From Metabacillus sp. FJAT-52054 (GTDB lineage: Bacteria > Bacillota > Bacilli > Bacillales > Bacillaceae): DNA of 64,000 nucleotides. The notes beneath the pieces are model-generated. The model did no database searches, was not told where the DNA came from, and saw only the letters and a list, made by a program, of their open reading frames with translations. This document shows, in pieces, positions 37,056 to 46,944 of this stretch; the first letter of the stretch is position 1, and each line of letters opens with the position of its first letter. A program made the translations under genes and the position numbers. The DNA is taken from assembly GCF_037201815.1 (NCBI RefSeq), contig NZ_CP147407.1, positions 2,302,723-2,366,722 of the forward strand. Direction: 5' to 3'.

Positions 37056-37772
37056 TTAATTCTTCATAAAAACAGGTTCATTTTTTTCATTTACCGTGTA
37101 AGGTTTTGAAAACGCAGGTACAAACACCGAATCCTGGACTAGGAGCCCTCTTATGTCCTCATCAGGTTTAGGGTGATTCCCGGTTTCTTTCAATTTTTTC
37201 TGCAGGTCAATCCGATAGTCCACAAAAATTTCTCCATCGCTTCCTATCAGAAGAGGCAGCTGATTTCCTGTAAATGGACTCGTAACTGCCGGGGCAGTTT
37301 TAAGTCCAAGCTTTGTGTAGTCAAGGGTGAACACGCCGGACTCAAGGACTTCCTTGTAAGGAGGGTACTGCTTGGACTGGGTATAGGCACTCAGCCTGAT
37401 GCGCAGATCTCTAATCTCTTCGGCCATCCGAAGATCGATGAGCTTAACAGTAGGGGTTTTTTCCGCATCTATAAGTACGTATTGATAGATCCCCCCATTT
37501 TCATAGGATGTTCCAGGAGGCTCCGGCAAAAAACTTGGTACCAATTTTGAAAAATCAACTGGATATTTTTCATAGATTGGCGTTTTCATATCCTTGTTTT
37601 TAATGGGCAATAGCCCCCCTGTGTCGTCCCTGTAATCCTTGACGGCTTTTTGGACGCTTTCCAGCTGATCTTCATATGGAATTTGATTTTGTGTAAGCTC
37701 TGCCTGAGGGTACAAACATCCGCTAAGAAGCACCAGCATGCCAATCCATCCGAGTGCTGCCCATTTCTTCAT
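37056..37772 (-). CDS. yphF: YphF, putative lipoprotein
   Basis: A 238-residue protein with a lipoprotein signal peptide: MKKWAALGWIGMLVLLSGC, cysteine near residue 19, so it is probably membrane-anchored outside the cell. The ATG at 37772 follows GAGGTGAAGGAA; the GTG upstream is inside that site. Size, lipobox and position between yphE and spoIVA match B. subtilis YphF, which has no established function. It is preceded by yphE with an 18-bp gap and likely cotranscribed. Confidence 0.87.
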   Translation of the reverse strand: MKKWAALGWIGMLVLLSGCLYPQAELTQNQIPYEDQLESVQKAVKDYRDDTGGLLPIKNKDMKTPIYEKYPVDFSKLVPSFLPEPPGTSYENGGIYQYVLIDAEKTPTVKLIDLRMAEEIRDLRIRLSAYTQSKQYPPYKEVLESGVFTLDYTKLGLKTAPAVTSPFTGNQLPLLIGSDGEIFVDYRIDLQKKLKETGNHPKPDEDIRGLLVQDSVFVPAFSKPYTVNEKNEPVFMKN

Positions 37773-37790
37773 TTCCTTCACCTCACAGTC

Positions 37791-37994
37791 CTATTTAGAT
37801 ACTGGACCGCTGAATACGACAAAAATCATAAGCAGACCGGCCGCAATCATAAAAAAGTAAGCAGCTGCTGAAATTAGTATCTTCACTATTCCACTCTTTA
37901 TCTTGTATCTGCTTATGTAGATAGAGAAAACAGCAACAAACATAAAAGCGATTGATGATAAAGCAATCCACATTTTTAAAAGACCAGGCGTCAT
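37791..37994 (-). CDS. yphE: YphE, small DUF2768-type membrane protein
   Basis: A 67-residue protein with two hydrophobic segments (ALSSIAFMFVAVFSIYISR and ILISAAAYFFMIAAGLLMIF) separated by a basic loop, matching YphE of B. subtilis in length and place. The ATG follows GGGAGGGAAAAGA. The function is unknown; the neighbours (spoIVA, yphF) suggest a possible sporulation link. An overlapping 85-residue ORF in another frame is a shadow. Confidence 0.82.
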   Translation of the reverse strand: MTPGLLKMWIALSSIAFMFVAVFSIYISRYKIKSGIVKILISAAAYFFMIAAGLLMIFVVFSGPVSK

Positions 37995-38050
37995 TCTTTT
38001 CCCTCCCAGCAGCGTTGTGAGCGGTTACAATTACACTTGTCCAAATTATC

Positions 38051-38093
38051 AAAAAATAGAAACTGAAGTAAAGAGGGGGCTTCCTTACTTCAG
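38051..38093 (-). terminator. Terminator downstream of gpsA
   Basis: CTGAAGTAA and TTACTTCAG (38085-38093, 38063-38071) form a perfect 9-bp stem, then TTTCTATTTTTTG follows on the minus strand. It lies about 210 bp after the gpsA stop. The rest of the gene-free stretch 37995-38303 shows no convincing gene. Confidence 0.7.
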
Positions 38094-38303
38094 CTTAGGG
38101 GAAACAGACTAATGAACCCAGTCAAGAGAAACAACTCTTCAAATGCTTCGATTTATGATATGCGATTCAATGATTGTCTGCATCCTCAAATGCCCATATT
38201 TATGAGTTATTCATGCGAGGGTGATCGGGCTTATCTGAGAGGAATAGGTTGAGCCTTGAATCTCCAGATATAATATGCAGGTCCCCCGCAATAAGTAGCA
38301 TGG

Positions 38304-39341
38304 CTATTGCAAACGATTTTCCATAATGTTAACAAGGTCTTCCATTTCGTGTGTTCTTCCTCTGCCCATTAATGAATCCACGGCTTCTTTTGGTGAATGC
38401 CCATTAAATAGAACATTGTAAAGCGCTTCAGCAATTGGCATGTTAACCTGGTACTTTTCAGCAAGCTGATGGGCAGCTTTTGTTGTACGGACACCTTCGA
38501 CCACCATTCCCATGCTGTTCAGAACCTCGTTGAGATCATGGCCTTTACCGAGCATATTGCCCGCTCTCCAATTACGCGAGTGGACACTGGTACAAGTAAC
38601 TATTAGATCCCCGATTCCCGTTAATCCGGAAAAGGTCAGCGGGTTTCCTCCCATGACACTGCCAAGCCTGGCAATTTCAGCAAGCCCTCTTGTAATTAAA
38701 GCGGCTTTCGCGTTATCTCCATAGCCCAGGCCATCCGTAATGCCTGCTGCGAGCGCAATTACATTTTTTAACGCACCGCCTATTTCCACACCAATCATGT
38801 CCGGATTCGTATAGACTCTGAAATGCTGATTCATGAACAGCTCCTGAACGCGTTCAGCAGCCTGGACATTATTAGAGGAAGAGGTCACTGTTGTAGGGTG
38901 TCTTAAGCTAACCTCTTCTGCATGACTCGGTCCTGATAATACAACAAGATCCTTTAATATTTCAGCCGGCATTTCCTCTGAAATAATCTCTGATACCCGC
39001 TTAAGCGAATCCGGCTCTATACCTTTGCATACATGGACCATTGTGACCGGCTGTTTCATTAGCTCCCTTACATTCGCAAGAACTTCCCGGATGGCTTTTG
39101 AAGGAACGGCAACCACGATCGTCCGTGCATCAACCAATGCACTTTGAAGATTGTGGTATGCAGTAATTCCTTCCGGAAGTATGATATCAGGCAAATATTT
39201 GCTATTTTGCTTCTGCGTATTGATTTCATTTGCAAGCTCCTGCCTATGGCTCCATAGCCTCACATCATGTCCATTATCAGCAAGAACTAAAGCAAGAGCC
39301 GTTCCCCAGCTTCCTGCACCAAGTACTGCAATCTTTTCCAT
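38304..39341 (-). CDS. gpsA: Glycerol-3-phosphate dehydrogenase [NAD(P)+]
   Basis: A 345-residue cytosolic enzyme reducing dihydroxyacetone phosphate to sn-glycerol 3-phosphate for phospholipid synthesis. The nucleotide-binding motif is [20 protein letters not shown] (residues 5-24); GPSHAEEV near 140 and [26 protein letters not shown] near 190, with the catalytic lysine, are diagnostic. The ATG follows a run of G residues (GGGGGG). It lies 36 bp after der and is probably cotranscribed with it, as in B. subtilis. Confidence 0.97.
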   Translation of the reverse strand: MEKIAVLGAGSWGTALALVLADNGHDVRLWSHRQELANEINTQKQNSKYLPDIILPEGITAYHNLQSALVDARTIVVAVPSKAIREVLANVRELMKQPVTMVHVCKGIEPDSLKRVSEIISEEMPAEILKDLVVLSGPSHAEEVSLRHPTTVTSSSNNVQAAERVQELFMNQHFRVYTNPDMIGVEIGGALKNVIALAAGITDGLGYGDNAKAALITRGLAEIARLGSVMGGNPLTFSGLTGIGDLIVTCTSVHSRNWRAGNMLGKGHDLNEVLNSMGMVVEGVRTTKAAHQLAEKYQVNMPIAEALYNVLFNGHSPKEAVDSLMGRGRTHEMEDLVNIMENRLQ

Positions 39342-39377
39342 CTTACATACCCCCCCTGCCCTTTATATGCCGATCAA

Positions 39378-40688
39378 TTATTTACGTGCCCTGGAGAAGA
39401 TCTTAATCGGCGTTCCTTCAAATCCGAAGGCCTCACGGATCCGATTTTCTAAAAATCTCTCATAGGAGAAATGCATTAATTCAGGTTCATTAACAAAAAC
39501 AGCAAAAGCAGGCGGTTTGACTGCAACTTGAGTAGCATAATAAATTTTCAGCCTTTTACCTTTATCAGAAGGAGTTGGATTCATTGCGACAGCATCCATG
39601 ACAACTTCATTCAAAATATTTGTCTGAACCCTTTGAGAGTGGTTTTCACTTACTTTTACAATTTCGGGAACTAACGTATGAATCCGCTGTTTCGTTTTAG
39701 CCGATAGAAAAATAATAGGGGCATAGCTTAAGAAAAGGAAATGCTCTCTAATATTTGTCTCGAACGTTTTCATTGTTTTGTCATCTTTCTCAACAGCATC
39801 CCATTTATTCACAACAATGATGATGCCTTTTCCCGCTTCATGGGCATATCCGGCAATTTTCTTATCCTGCTCAATGATTCCTTCTTCCCCATTGATGACT
39901 ACAAGAACCACATCAGAGCGGTCAATTGCTTTCAGTGCTCTCAGGACGCTGTATTTCTCTGTGGATTCATAGACTTTTCCTTTTTTTCTCATTCCAGCCG
40001 TATCGATAATTACGTATTCCTGGCCGTTATGCTTGAATGTTGTATCCACTGCGTCTCTAGTCGTGCCGGCAATATCACTGACGATTACACGCTCTTCGCC
40101 GAGCATAGCATTAACAAGCGATGATTTTCCGACATTCGGTCTGCCAATCAAGCTGAACTTAATAATTTCCTCATCATAATCCGACTGGCTGATTCCGGCA
40201 AAATGCTTAATGACATCATCCAGCATATCTCCAAGGCCAATCCCATGAGATCCTGAAATTGGGAACGGATCGCCAAAGCCGAGTGCATAGAAATCATACA
40301 TTGCTTCACGCATATCCGGATTATCGATTTTATTTACAGCCAGTACGACAGGCTTTTTCGTTCGATAGAGGATTTTAGCAACTTCTTCATCAGCTGCCGT
40401 AACCCCTTCTCTGCCGTTTGTCATGAAGATGATGACATCTGCTTCATCAATCGCAATTTCTGCCTGGTGCCTGATTTGGGCTAAAAACGGTTCATCGCCA
40501 ATATCGATTCCGCCTGTATCAATGATGTTAAATTCGTAATTAAGCCATTCTCCTTTATTGTATATCCGATCCCGTGTAACTCCTGGACGGTCTTCTACAA
40601 TGGAAACCCGCTCTCCGACAATTCTATTAAAAATAGTTGATTTACCGACGTTTGGTCTCCCTACTATTGCAACTACTGGTTTTGGCAT
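39378..40688 (-). CDS. der: Der (EngA), double-GTPase ribosome assembly factor
   Basis: A 436-residue protein with two tandem GTPase domains, each with a GRPNVGKS P-loop (residues about 10-17 and 183-190), switch DTGG/DTAG motifs and NKID/NKWD base motifs, followed by a KH-like domain. It is essential for maturation of the 50S subunit. The ATG at 40688 ([12 protein letters not shown]) follows AAAGGATG, giving the same length as B. subtilis Der; the longer frame has no ribosome site. Its promoter lies about 280 bp upstream, leaving a long structured leader. Confidence 0.97.
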   Translation of the reverse strand: MPKPVVAIVGRPNVGKSTIFNRIVGERVSIVEDRPGVTRDRIYNKGEWLNYEFNIIDTGGIDIGDEPFLAQIRHQAEIAIDEADVIIFMTNGREGVTAADEEVAKILYRTKKPVVLAVNKIDNPDMREAMYDFYALGFGDPFPISGSHGIGLGDMLDDVIKHFAGISQSDYDEEIIKFSLIGRPNVGKSSLVNAMLGEERVIVSDIAGTTRDAVDTTFKHNGQEYVIIDTAGMRKKGKVYESTEKYSVLRALKAIDRSDVVLVVINGEEGIIEQDKKIAGYAHEAGKGIIIVVNKWDAVEKDDKTMKTFETNIREHFLFLSYAPIIFLSAKTKQRIHTLVPEIVKVSENHSQRVQTNILNEVVMDAVAMNPTPSDKGKRLKIYYATQVAVKPPAFAVFVNEPELMHFSYERFLENRIREAFGFEGTPIKIFSRARK

Positions 40689-40866
40689 ATCTTTTACATC
40701 CTTTCCAACACGATCCTGCATGACAGCCTGCTCAAAGGCATGCTTATTCTGCTTGTATTAAACATTTAATTTATTATTAATACGATCATATCATTTCAAT
40801 TTTCATTAAGGTGATGTCCGCGTTTAATTATGGTCACACATAGGTTGTACCTTGTTTATGCGGGTC

Positions 40867-40956
40867 CGGGCTTTATAGGGCAGCCGCTTTATTTTGTTTC
40901 CTGTAAGCCCGAAAAACGTGATGAAATAAACCCTTCCATCAAATTCCGAAGAAGGG
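40867..40956 (-). other. Structured leader region upstream of der
   Basis: In the gene-free stretch 40689-41042 the minus strand holds two hairpins after a good promoter. The first is CCCTTC...GAAGGG (40951-40956, 40931-40936) followed by TTTATTTC. The second is CGGGCTT...AAGCCCG (40905-40911, 40867-40873). The first could be an early terminator. I do not recognise a known riboswitch. Confidence 0.4.
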
Positions 40957-40967
40957 CGTCCAAACCT

Positions 40968-40996
40968 ATCATATCAGCTTTTCTCGTATTTAACAA
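40968..40996 (-). promoter_or_regulatory. Sigma-A promoter of der-gpsA
   Basis: TTGTTA (40991-40996) and TATGAT (40968-40973) on the minus strand with an exact 17-bp spacer, shortly after the yphA stop. Confidence 0.7.
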
Positions 40997-41042
40997 TTTA
41001 AGTTCGTACATCCTGTAAAGTTCTTTTTTCCCGTCTGCTTTT

Positions 41043-41648
41043 TCAGACGTTCCGGCTTTGCTTATTCTTACTTGGCTTTCCGTAGGCGTTACCGAAGTTT
41101 ACATAACGTTCCATCAGACCCCAAATACGAAAGCCGCCCATTCCAAGTAATGAAAAATCCAGAAACGTATCCTGGCCTATGCTTACTGCTCCGGAAACGG
41201 GAAGGATGATTAATTCATAAAGTAATTCTCCGTTGCAAATTCCAATTAAAAACAAACACATTTTACCTGAAAAGGATGTACCCAGTAATCCCACGGCTAT
41301 AAAAATGATCAGAAATAACAATAAGAACGGACTGATTGTAAACCACACCGGATCAAAAAGCTGCATAAGCTTTAACCCGGCATATCCAGATGCAATTCCA
41401 AGTGCCCCAATCATAAACCGCAAAGATCGATGCAATCGATATTTAGCTGCCAATCCGCATGCGCCGATGTAAAGAAGTAAAAAAGCCACTCCCATTTCAC
41501 CATCTGGCAAAGATATCTGAAATCCCGCGGAAATAATAAGCAGGAGAAGGTAAAAAGAAAAAAAAGTTCTGAGATTCGATTTATTCATTAAAAACGATGA
41601 CGCAATCCATAAAGCCCAAGAAATCCAGTAAAATAATATCCCCTGCAT
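41043..41648 (-). CDS. yphA: YphA family membrane protein
   Basis: A 201-residue integral membrane protein with about six hydrophobic helices spread over the whole length and a basic C-terminal tail (GKPSKNKQSRNV). It fits YphA of B. subtilis by length, hydropathy and position upstream of der. The function is unknown. The ATG follows GAGAGGATTTTTT. In B. subtilis another gene, yphB (seaA), lies between yphA and der; it is not found here. Confidence 0.78.
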   Translation of the reverse strand: MQGILFYWISWALWIASSFLMNKSNLRTFFSFYLLLLIISAGFQISLPDGEMGVAFLLLYIGACGLAAKYRLHRSLRFMIGALGIASGYAGLKLMQLFDPVWFTISPFLLLFLIIFIAVGLLGTSFSGKMCLFLIGICNGELLYELIILPVSGAVSIGQDTFLDFSLLGMGGFRIWGLMERYVNFGNAYGKPSKNKQSRNV

Positions 41649-41877
41649 AAAAAATCCTCTCCCATCTCTATCATTATGGAAAAGATCAGCCGGTTTTAAT
41701 CAAATTTAATGACTGAAAGATGAAGTTTGAAGCAAACTATTTAAAAATAGGCTTGTTAAACCTGTCTGTAGATTTTCTCTTGAGGACTCAGCACTTTTTG
41801 CTAAGAGGATCATGAGCAACAAGGGAACCAGAGTCATCAGTCAGTCTTAACAAAGTCTGCAGTCAGGGGGTGTATGT

Positions 41878-42006
41878 ATGGGAAAAGACCGTCAAGAGAA
41901 GAAATTGAAGGAAAGCAGAAGAGTTGAATCCGACCGTGATCAAAAATTGGAAAACAAGGGCGCTACAAGCCTTGAAAGTACTGAACAATCAAGAGAAAGA
42001 AATTAA
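41878..42006 (+). CDS. ypzI: YpzI, small conserved protein
   Basis: A 42-codon gene on the plus strand: MGKDRQEKKLKESRRVESDR, then DQKLENKGATSLESTEQSRERN. The first 30 residues match the YpzI family of Bacillus, a very small, highly charged protein of unknown role. A CAGGGGGTG ribosome site is directly upstream and a strong terminator follows 4 bp after the stop. Too short for length-based ORF filters. Confidence 0.85.
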   Translation: MGKDRQEKKLKESRRVESDRDQKLENKGATSLESTEQSRERN

Positions 42007-42010
42007 AACA

Positions 42011-42066
42011 AAAGCCCTTTGCCAGCATGCTTCTCATTGAGAGAGCATGTCTGGCGAGGGCTTTTT

Positions 42067-42067
<1 letters not shown>
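42011..42067. terminator. Bidirectional terminator between ypzI and fni
   Basis: AAAGCCCTTTGCCAGCATGC pairs with GCATGTCTGGCGAGGGCTTT, a stem of about 20 bp with a few mismatches, flanked by T-rich DNA on the plus-strand side and A-rich DNA on the other. It serves ypzI (plus) and fni (minus). Confidence 0.9.
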
Positions 42068-43122
<1,055 letters not shown>

Positions 43123-43131
43123 TCATCACCA

Positions 43132-44292
43132 TTATTTAAGTTTTTTTAACTGATCGCCAATCATATCGCCCAATGAGAATCCTGTTGATTCTTCTTTCGG
43201 CTGATAATTTTTATAATCGTTCTCATCTGCCTTTTGAGGCTCTTCAAGCTCCTTCATGCTGAGAGAAATTCTTTGCTCATTCTCATTTACATCCAGCACT
43301 TTCACACTCACTTCCTGTCCTTCTTCAAGAACTTCCTGAGGTGTGCCAATATGCTTGTTGGAAATTTGAGAAATATGAACAAGTCCTTCTACTCCAGGCA
43401 ATATTTCAACAAAAGCTCCAAAGCTTACGAGGCGCTTGACGGTACCGTCTTTAACATCTCCAGCTTTCACTTTTTCAGAAATTTGCGACCATGGCCCAGG
43501 CAATGTTTCTTTAATCGATAGTGAAATACGCTCATTATCACGGTCAACTGAAAGGACTTTAACAGATACTTTTTGACCTTCTTCAACTACATCGGATGGC
43601 TTATCCACATGTGTATGGGAAAGCTGGGAGATATGAACGAGTCCGTCTACTCCACCGATGTCAACAAAAGCTCCAAAGTCTGTCAGACGCTGAACGGTTC
43701 CTTCCAAAACCTGGTCCGCTTGAAGGGATTCAAGCAGTTCCTGTTTTTTATCCGAGGACTCCTTTTCAATAACAGCTCTGTGGGAGAGAATGACGCGGTT
43801 TTTTTCCCGGTCCAGCTCTACTACCATTAAGGAGAGTTCTTTCCCTTTGTAGTCTGAAAAATCTTCTACAAAATGAGTTTCCACAAGTGATGCCGGAATA
43901 AATCCTCTAACGCCCAGATCCACTACAAGTCCGCCTTTTACAACGTCTTTGATCTCAGCTTCGAAAATCCCTTTTTCTTCATACTTCTTCTCAAGGTCGT
44001 CCCAAGCCTTGTCTGCATCTACTGCACGCTTGGATAAAATAATGGCTTCTTCTTCAACCTTGGAAACCTTTAGTTCAAGTTCGTCGTTTTCCTTGACTGC
44101 ATCAGAAGCTTTTTCAATGTGAAGGCTGGAAAGCTCGCTGATTGGAATAATGCCCGTGTGCTTGTAATTGTCAATTTCAACAATTACCTGCTTCTCCTCA
44201 ACCTTCGTTACCGTACCTTTAAGGATATCCCCAACTTCAGGTACAGCTACTTCCACGTTATTCATTTCCCCATTGTTCATTTCATCTACCAT
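43132..44292 (-). CDS. ypfD: YpfD, ribosomal protein S1 homologue with four S1 domains
   Basis: A 386-residue protein with four S1 RNA-binding domains at about residues 25-95, 110-175, 195-265 and 280-350; each carries a G...V.....GAFVDI or GFIPAS-type core and ends in RISLS or RVILS. Firmicute versions are shorter than Gram-negative S1 and are not firmly ribosome-bound. The ATG at 44292 (MVDEMNNGEM) follows AAGGAGGTAAATGGA; the longer ORF start is unsupported. The gene order cmk, acyltransferase, ypfD, fni suggests one transcription unit. Confidence 0.93.
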   Translation of the reverse strand: MVDEMNNGEMNNVEVAVPEVGDILKGTVTKVEEKQVIVEIDNYKHTGIIPISELSSLHIEKASDAVKENDELELKVSKVEEEAIILSKRAVDADKAWDDLEKKYEEKGIFEAEIKDVVKGGLVVDLGVRGFIPASLVETHFVEDFSDYKGKELSLMVVELDREKNRVILSHRAVIEKESSDKKQELLESLQADQVLEGTVQRLTDFGAFVDIGGVDGLVHISQLSHTHVDKPSDVVEEGQKVSVKVLSVDRDNERISLSIKETLPGPWSQISEKVKAGDVKDGTVKRLVSFGAFVEILPGVEGLVHISQISNKHIGTPQEVLEEGQEVSVKVLDVNENEQRISLSMKELEEPQKADENDYKNYQPKEESTGFSLGDMIGDQLKKLK

Positions 44293-44430
44293 TCCATTTA
44301 CCTCCTTGGTCAAAACCTGCACAACTTTGATAATATGTATGGTATTCCATTCGACAAACGAATGAAATGAAAACCCCTCTTTGTACTAACTTCTAATAAA
44401 TGCTACTTTTTGTCAAGTCAAAACTCTTGA

Positions 44431-45012
44431 TTAACGATGTTTTTCGAGCAGTTCTCTGATTTGTTCCATTATGACTATTGTCATTTCATCCGCAGTGACT
44501 TTTCTCTCTCTGTACTCACTGGCATCCAGAGGTTTTCCGAAATAAATACGGACTTTCTTAAAAGGTTTGTACGGCCCAACGACTGCACAAGGGACAATGA
44601 GCGCATCTGACCGAAGAGCAAAAAATCCCGCTCCTGCGAGTCCTTTTCCAAGCTGGCCGTCTTTACTTCTTGTTCCCTCAGGAAACAATCCTAAAACCTC
44701 TCCATCCTTTAAAACTTTTAGTCCTTTTCTCAGTGCTTCCCTGTCACTCAATCCCCTTTTTACAGGAAAAGCTCCGACCTTCAGGAGAATCTTCCCTAAT
44801 ACAGGAATAGTAAATAATTCTTCTTTCGCCATAAAATGGACCATGCGGGGTGTACAGGCACCGACGATCGGGGGATCCAGGTTGTCAATATGATTGCTGC
44901 ATAACAGAACGGAGCCTGATTTGGGAAAATTCTCTCTCCCATGTACTTCCATTCTGTAAATTGGCTTAAATAAAACTAATACAAGGTTTTTTCCAAACTG
45001 GTATAAGGACAT
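44431..45012 (-). CDS. plsC: 1-acyl-sn-glycerol-3-phosphate acyltransferase family protein
   Basis: A 193-residue membrane-associated acyltransferase, which in the family acylates lysophosphatidic acid to phosphatidic acid. The catalytic NHIDNLDP (HxxxxD, near residue 39) and the LFPEGTRSKDGQLGKGLAG motif near 113 are present. It starts 5 bp after the cmk stop, so it is in the cmk operon. In B. subtilis this position has no such gene (its PlsC is encoded elsewhere), but the arrangement occurs in other Bacilli. The ribosome site is weak. Confidence 0.88.
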   Translation of the reverse strand: MSLYQFGKNLVLVLFKPIYRMEVHGRENFPKSGSVLLCSNHIDNLDPPIVGACTPRMVHFMAKEELFTIPVLGKILLKVGAFPVKRGLSDREALRKGLKVLKDGEVLGLFPEGTRSKDGQLGKGLAGAGFFALRSDALIVPCAVVGPYKPFKKVRIYFGKPLDASEYRERKVTADEMTIVIMEQIRELLEKHR

Positions 45013-45017
45013 TGTTA

Positions 45018-45689
45018 TCAGAGCCTCTCTATCATCAATTCTTTAATGCGGTCTACAACCTCGCCTATACTGAGTGAAGTCGTATCGATTTCAACAGCAT
45101 CCTCCGCTTTCTTTAATGGAGACACTTCTCTTTCGGAATCCAGTTTATCCCGGCGCGCAATCTCATTGGCCAAAAGATCGATGCTTGATTCATACCCTCT
45201 AAGCAGATTTTCTTCATGTCTGCGCTTTGCCCGCTCTTCGACGGAAGCAAGCAGAAACACTTTTACATCTGCTTCCGGAAGGACATGAGTTCCGATATCA
45301 CGGCCATCCATGACCACTCCCCCGGCTTCAGCCATTTTCTGCTGTCTTCTGACCATTTCTTCCCGTACCAAACGATGCATGGAAACGGCCGAAACCTGAT
45401 TGCTTATTTCACTTGTCCGAATTTCTTCCGTTACATTTTCCCCATTGATCAGAACAAGCTGATTTGAGCCCTCCGGCACAAGAGTGATTTCCATTGAGTG
45501 AAGCAGTTCCATCAATTCACCCTCATTTTCAGGATCTTTTTTATTTCTGATTGCTTTAAAAGTCAGGGCTCTGTACATTGCCCCTGTGTCTATATAAACA
45601 TACGAAAAGTCCCTGGCTACTTGTTTAGCGACAGTACTTTTGCCTGCTGCGGCAGGTCCATCTATTGCTACCGATAGTCTTTTATTCAT
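45018..45689 (-). CDS. cmk: Cytidylate kinase
   Basis: A 223-residue enzyme phosphorylating CMP and dCMP with ATP. The P-loop is [17 protein letters not shown] (residues 8-24), with the CMP-specific insert (residues about 65-135), [19 protein letters not shown] near 152 and [10 protein letters not shown] near 180. The ATG at 45689 follows GAAGGAGATTGAAC; the TTG two codons upstream falls in that site. The gene is 80 bp after ypfB. Confidence 0.96.
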   Translation of the reverse strand: MNKRLSVAIDGPAAAGKSTVAKQVARDFSYVYIDTGAMYRALTFKAIRNKKDPENEGELMELLHSMEITLVPEGSNQLVLINGENVTEEIRTSEISNQVSAVSMHRLVREEMVRRQQKMAEAGGVVMDGRDIGTHVLPEADVKVFLLASVEERAKRRHEENLLRGYESSIDLLANEIARRDKLDSEREVSPLKKAEDAVEIDTTSLSIGEVVDRIKELMIERL

Positions 45690-45769
45690 GTTCAATCTCC
45701 TTCTAAGAGTAATAGATTCATTGCAGTCCGCAGCAGAAAAGAATGCAGACCGGTCATCTGCACACGTGA

Positions 45770-45943
45770 TTATTTAAATGTTTCCAGCCATTCACTGACT
45801 GTCTGCCTGTTTACGCCCTCATACCGGATTGCTTTAGATACATACGGCTTAACCGCGGGCTGCTGCATGAACGCCTGTGCAGCAATTAATGCGGCCAGAT
45901 GAAAAATAATCAATTTCATTAACATTCTTTCTGCTCGTTTCAT
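45770..45943 (-). CDS. ypfB: YpfB, small DUF5359-type protein
   Basis: A 57-codon gene: [20 protein letters not shown], then [20 protein letters not shown] and [17 protein letters not shown]. It has one N-terminal hydrophobic segment (residues 9-25) and a conserved YEGVN..-type C-terminus matching YpfB of B. subtilis, which lies at this place between ypfA and cmk. The function is unknown. The ribosome site (AGGTG, 10 bp away) is moderate. It is below common ORF length cut-offs. Confidence 0.8.
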   Translation of the reverse strand: MKRAERMLMKLIIFHLAALIAAQAFMQQPAVKPYVSKAIRYEGVNRQTVSEWLETFK

Positions 45944-45986
45944 ATCCCGCTCACACCTGACCTTTTTAAGACTCTGTCAAATCAGG

Positions 45987-46088
45987 CTGTTGATTTCCAC
46001 TGCAGGCGTTCGTTTACCTTCGCGGGGCGGTGAGCCTCTTATGCGCTTTGCGCCTTCGGTGTCTCACGCCTTCCGCTTCAATGAACAG
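45987..46088 (+). repeat. Dispersed structured intergenic repeat, copy C (shortened)
   Basis: Located between ypfA and ypfB. It shares CAGGCGTTCG, GTGAGCCTC, CGCTTTGCGC and TCTCACGCCTTCCGCTTCAAT with copies A and B. The ends CTGTT and AACAG pair, GTGAG pairs with CTCAC (with GGC/GCC), and GCGC-TTT-GCGC forms an inner hairpin. Relative to copy A, the segment containing the second CCCGCTGCTCCC block is missing. Confidence 0.7.
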
Positions 46089-46152
46089 TGTTAAAAATCA
46101 ACATCATGCTTAGCATAGCCTTTTTAAAAAGTATCGGTCTAAGGAAATGAAC

Positions 46153-46812
46153 TTATTCAGCGGCAGCTTCTTTTTTCCTATGAAGAATTTGCTGATCAAA
46201 ACAAAAACGAACAATTTTCTGCTGTGCGGTTTCAGTCATGTTGATAAATTTAATCGTAGCTTTTTTGATCCCTGAAGAATCCTCTAAAATCCGGACAGAT
46301 TCCGAGTCGACCTTAACATAGCTAATCGTTCCATCCTGCAAGGGAAGAGACATCCATACTATGAGCTGCTCTTTCTCGCTTAGTTCAGTATGTTTCGGAA
46401 TAATGATACCTGCTCCTCCCGCACTTATATCGGATGTAACGGTCACGAATGGTTCAAAGGCTTCTGCAGGAGAATGGACAGCGACATTTACATCTGAATC
46501 AATTCGGACGTATTGTCTTCTTTGTATTTTCAAAACGTCTCGATTATCAGGTTTTTTCAGGAGGATAACGGGAATGTTCTCTTTTCTTCTGCCCATAACG
46601 GCTGTTTCGAACTTGTAAGGATTTTGATCGGAGGCCACATACAGACAGGTAAGAAGCGTGCCGTTCATAATAAAGGCTGTTTTCCCTGTACTTTCATTAA
46701 GAGGATAATCAATTGATATCGTGCCTTCGTCCATTGATACGATTTTGCATTTATACACATCGCCAGACTGGTCCAGCGGTTCAAGTGTCATCACATTCCC
46801 TATCTCAAGCAT
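46153..46812 (-). CDS. ypfA: YpfA (MotI/DgrA), PilZ-domain c-di-GMP receptor
   Basis: A 219-residue protein with an N-terminal YcgR-like domain (about 1-95) and a PilZ domain. The c-di-GMP motifs are visible: RQYVR (RxxxR, near residue 103) and DISAGG (DxSxxG, near 132). In B. subtilis the orthologue binds c-di-GMP and inhibits flagellar motor function by acting on MotA. It follows ypeB-sleB on the same strand, separated by a terminator, and precedes ypfB. Confidence 0.92.
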   Translation of the reverse strand: MLEIGNVMTLEPLDQSGDVYKCKIVSMDEGTISIDYPLNESTGKTAFIMNGTLLTCLYVASDQNPYKFETAVMGRRKENIPVILLKKPDNRDVLKIQRRQYVRIDSDVNVAVHSPAEAFEPFVTVTSDISAGGAGIIIPKHTELSEKEQLIVWMSLPLQDGTISYVKVDSESVRILEDSSGIKKATIKFINMTETAQQKIVRFCFDQQILHRKKEAAAE

Positions 46813-46874
46813 TTCATCACTCTTTTCAAATCGTATATTCTATTTTGTTCCCACTCTTTATTAAATCATGGAAT

Positions 46875-46909
46875 AAGAAAAAGGAAAAGTCTCGACTTTT
46901 CCTTTTTCA
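46875..46909 (-). terminator. Terminator after ypeB
   Basis: GAAAAAGGAAAAGT and ACTTTTCCTTTTTC form a perfect 14-bp stem with a CTCG loop (46877-46908), with a TATTCC tail on the minus strand. It separates the sleB-ypeB operon from ypfA. Confidence 0.8.
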
Positions 46910-46944
46910 ATCGGATTAATTACGACAGAAGCATAATCAGACCA

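Noticed and set aside
38113..38253. 46-codon plus-strand ORF in the gap between yphE and gpsA
   Set aside because: Only a weak AGGGGA site 10 bp upstream, no recognisable homology and no terminator in that direction; I could not support it as a gene.
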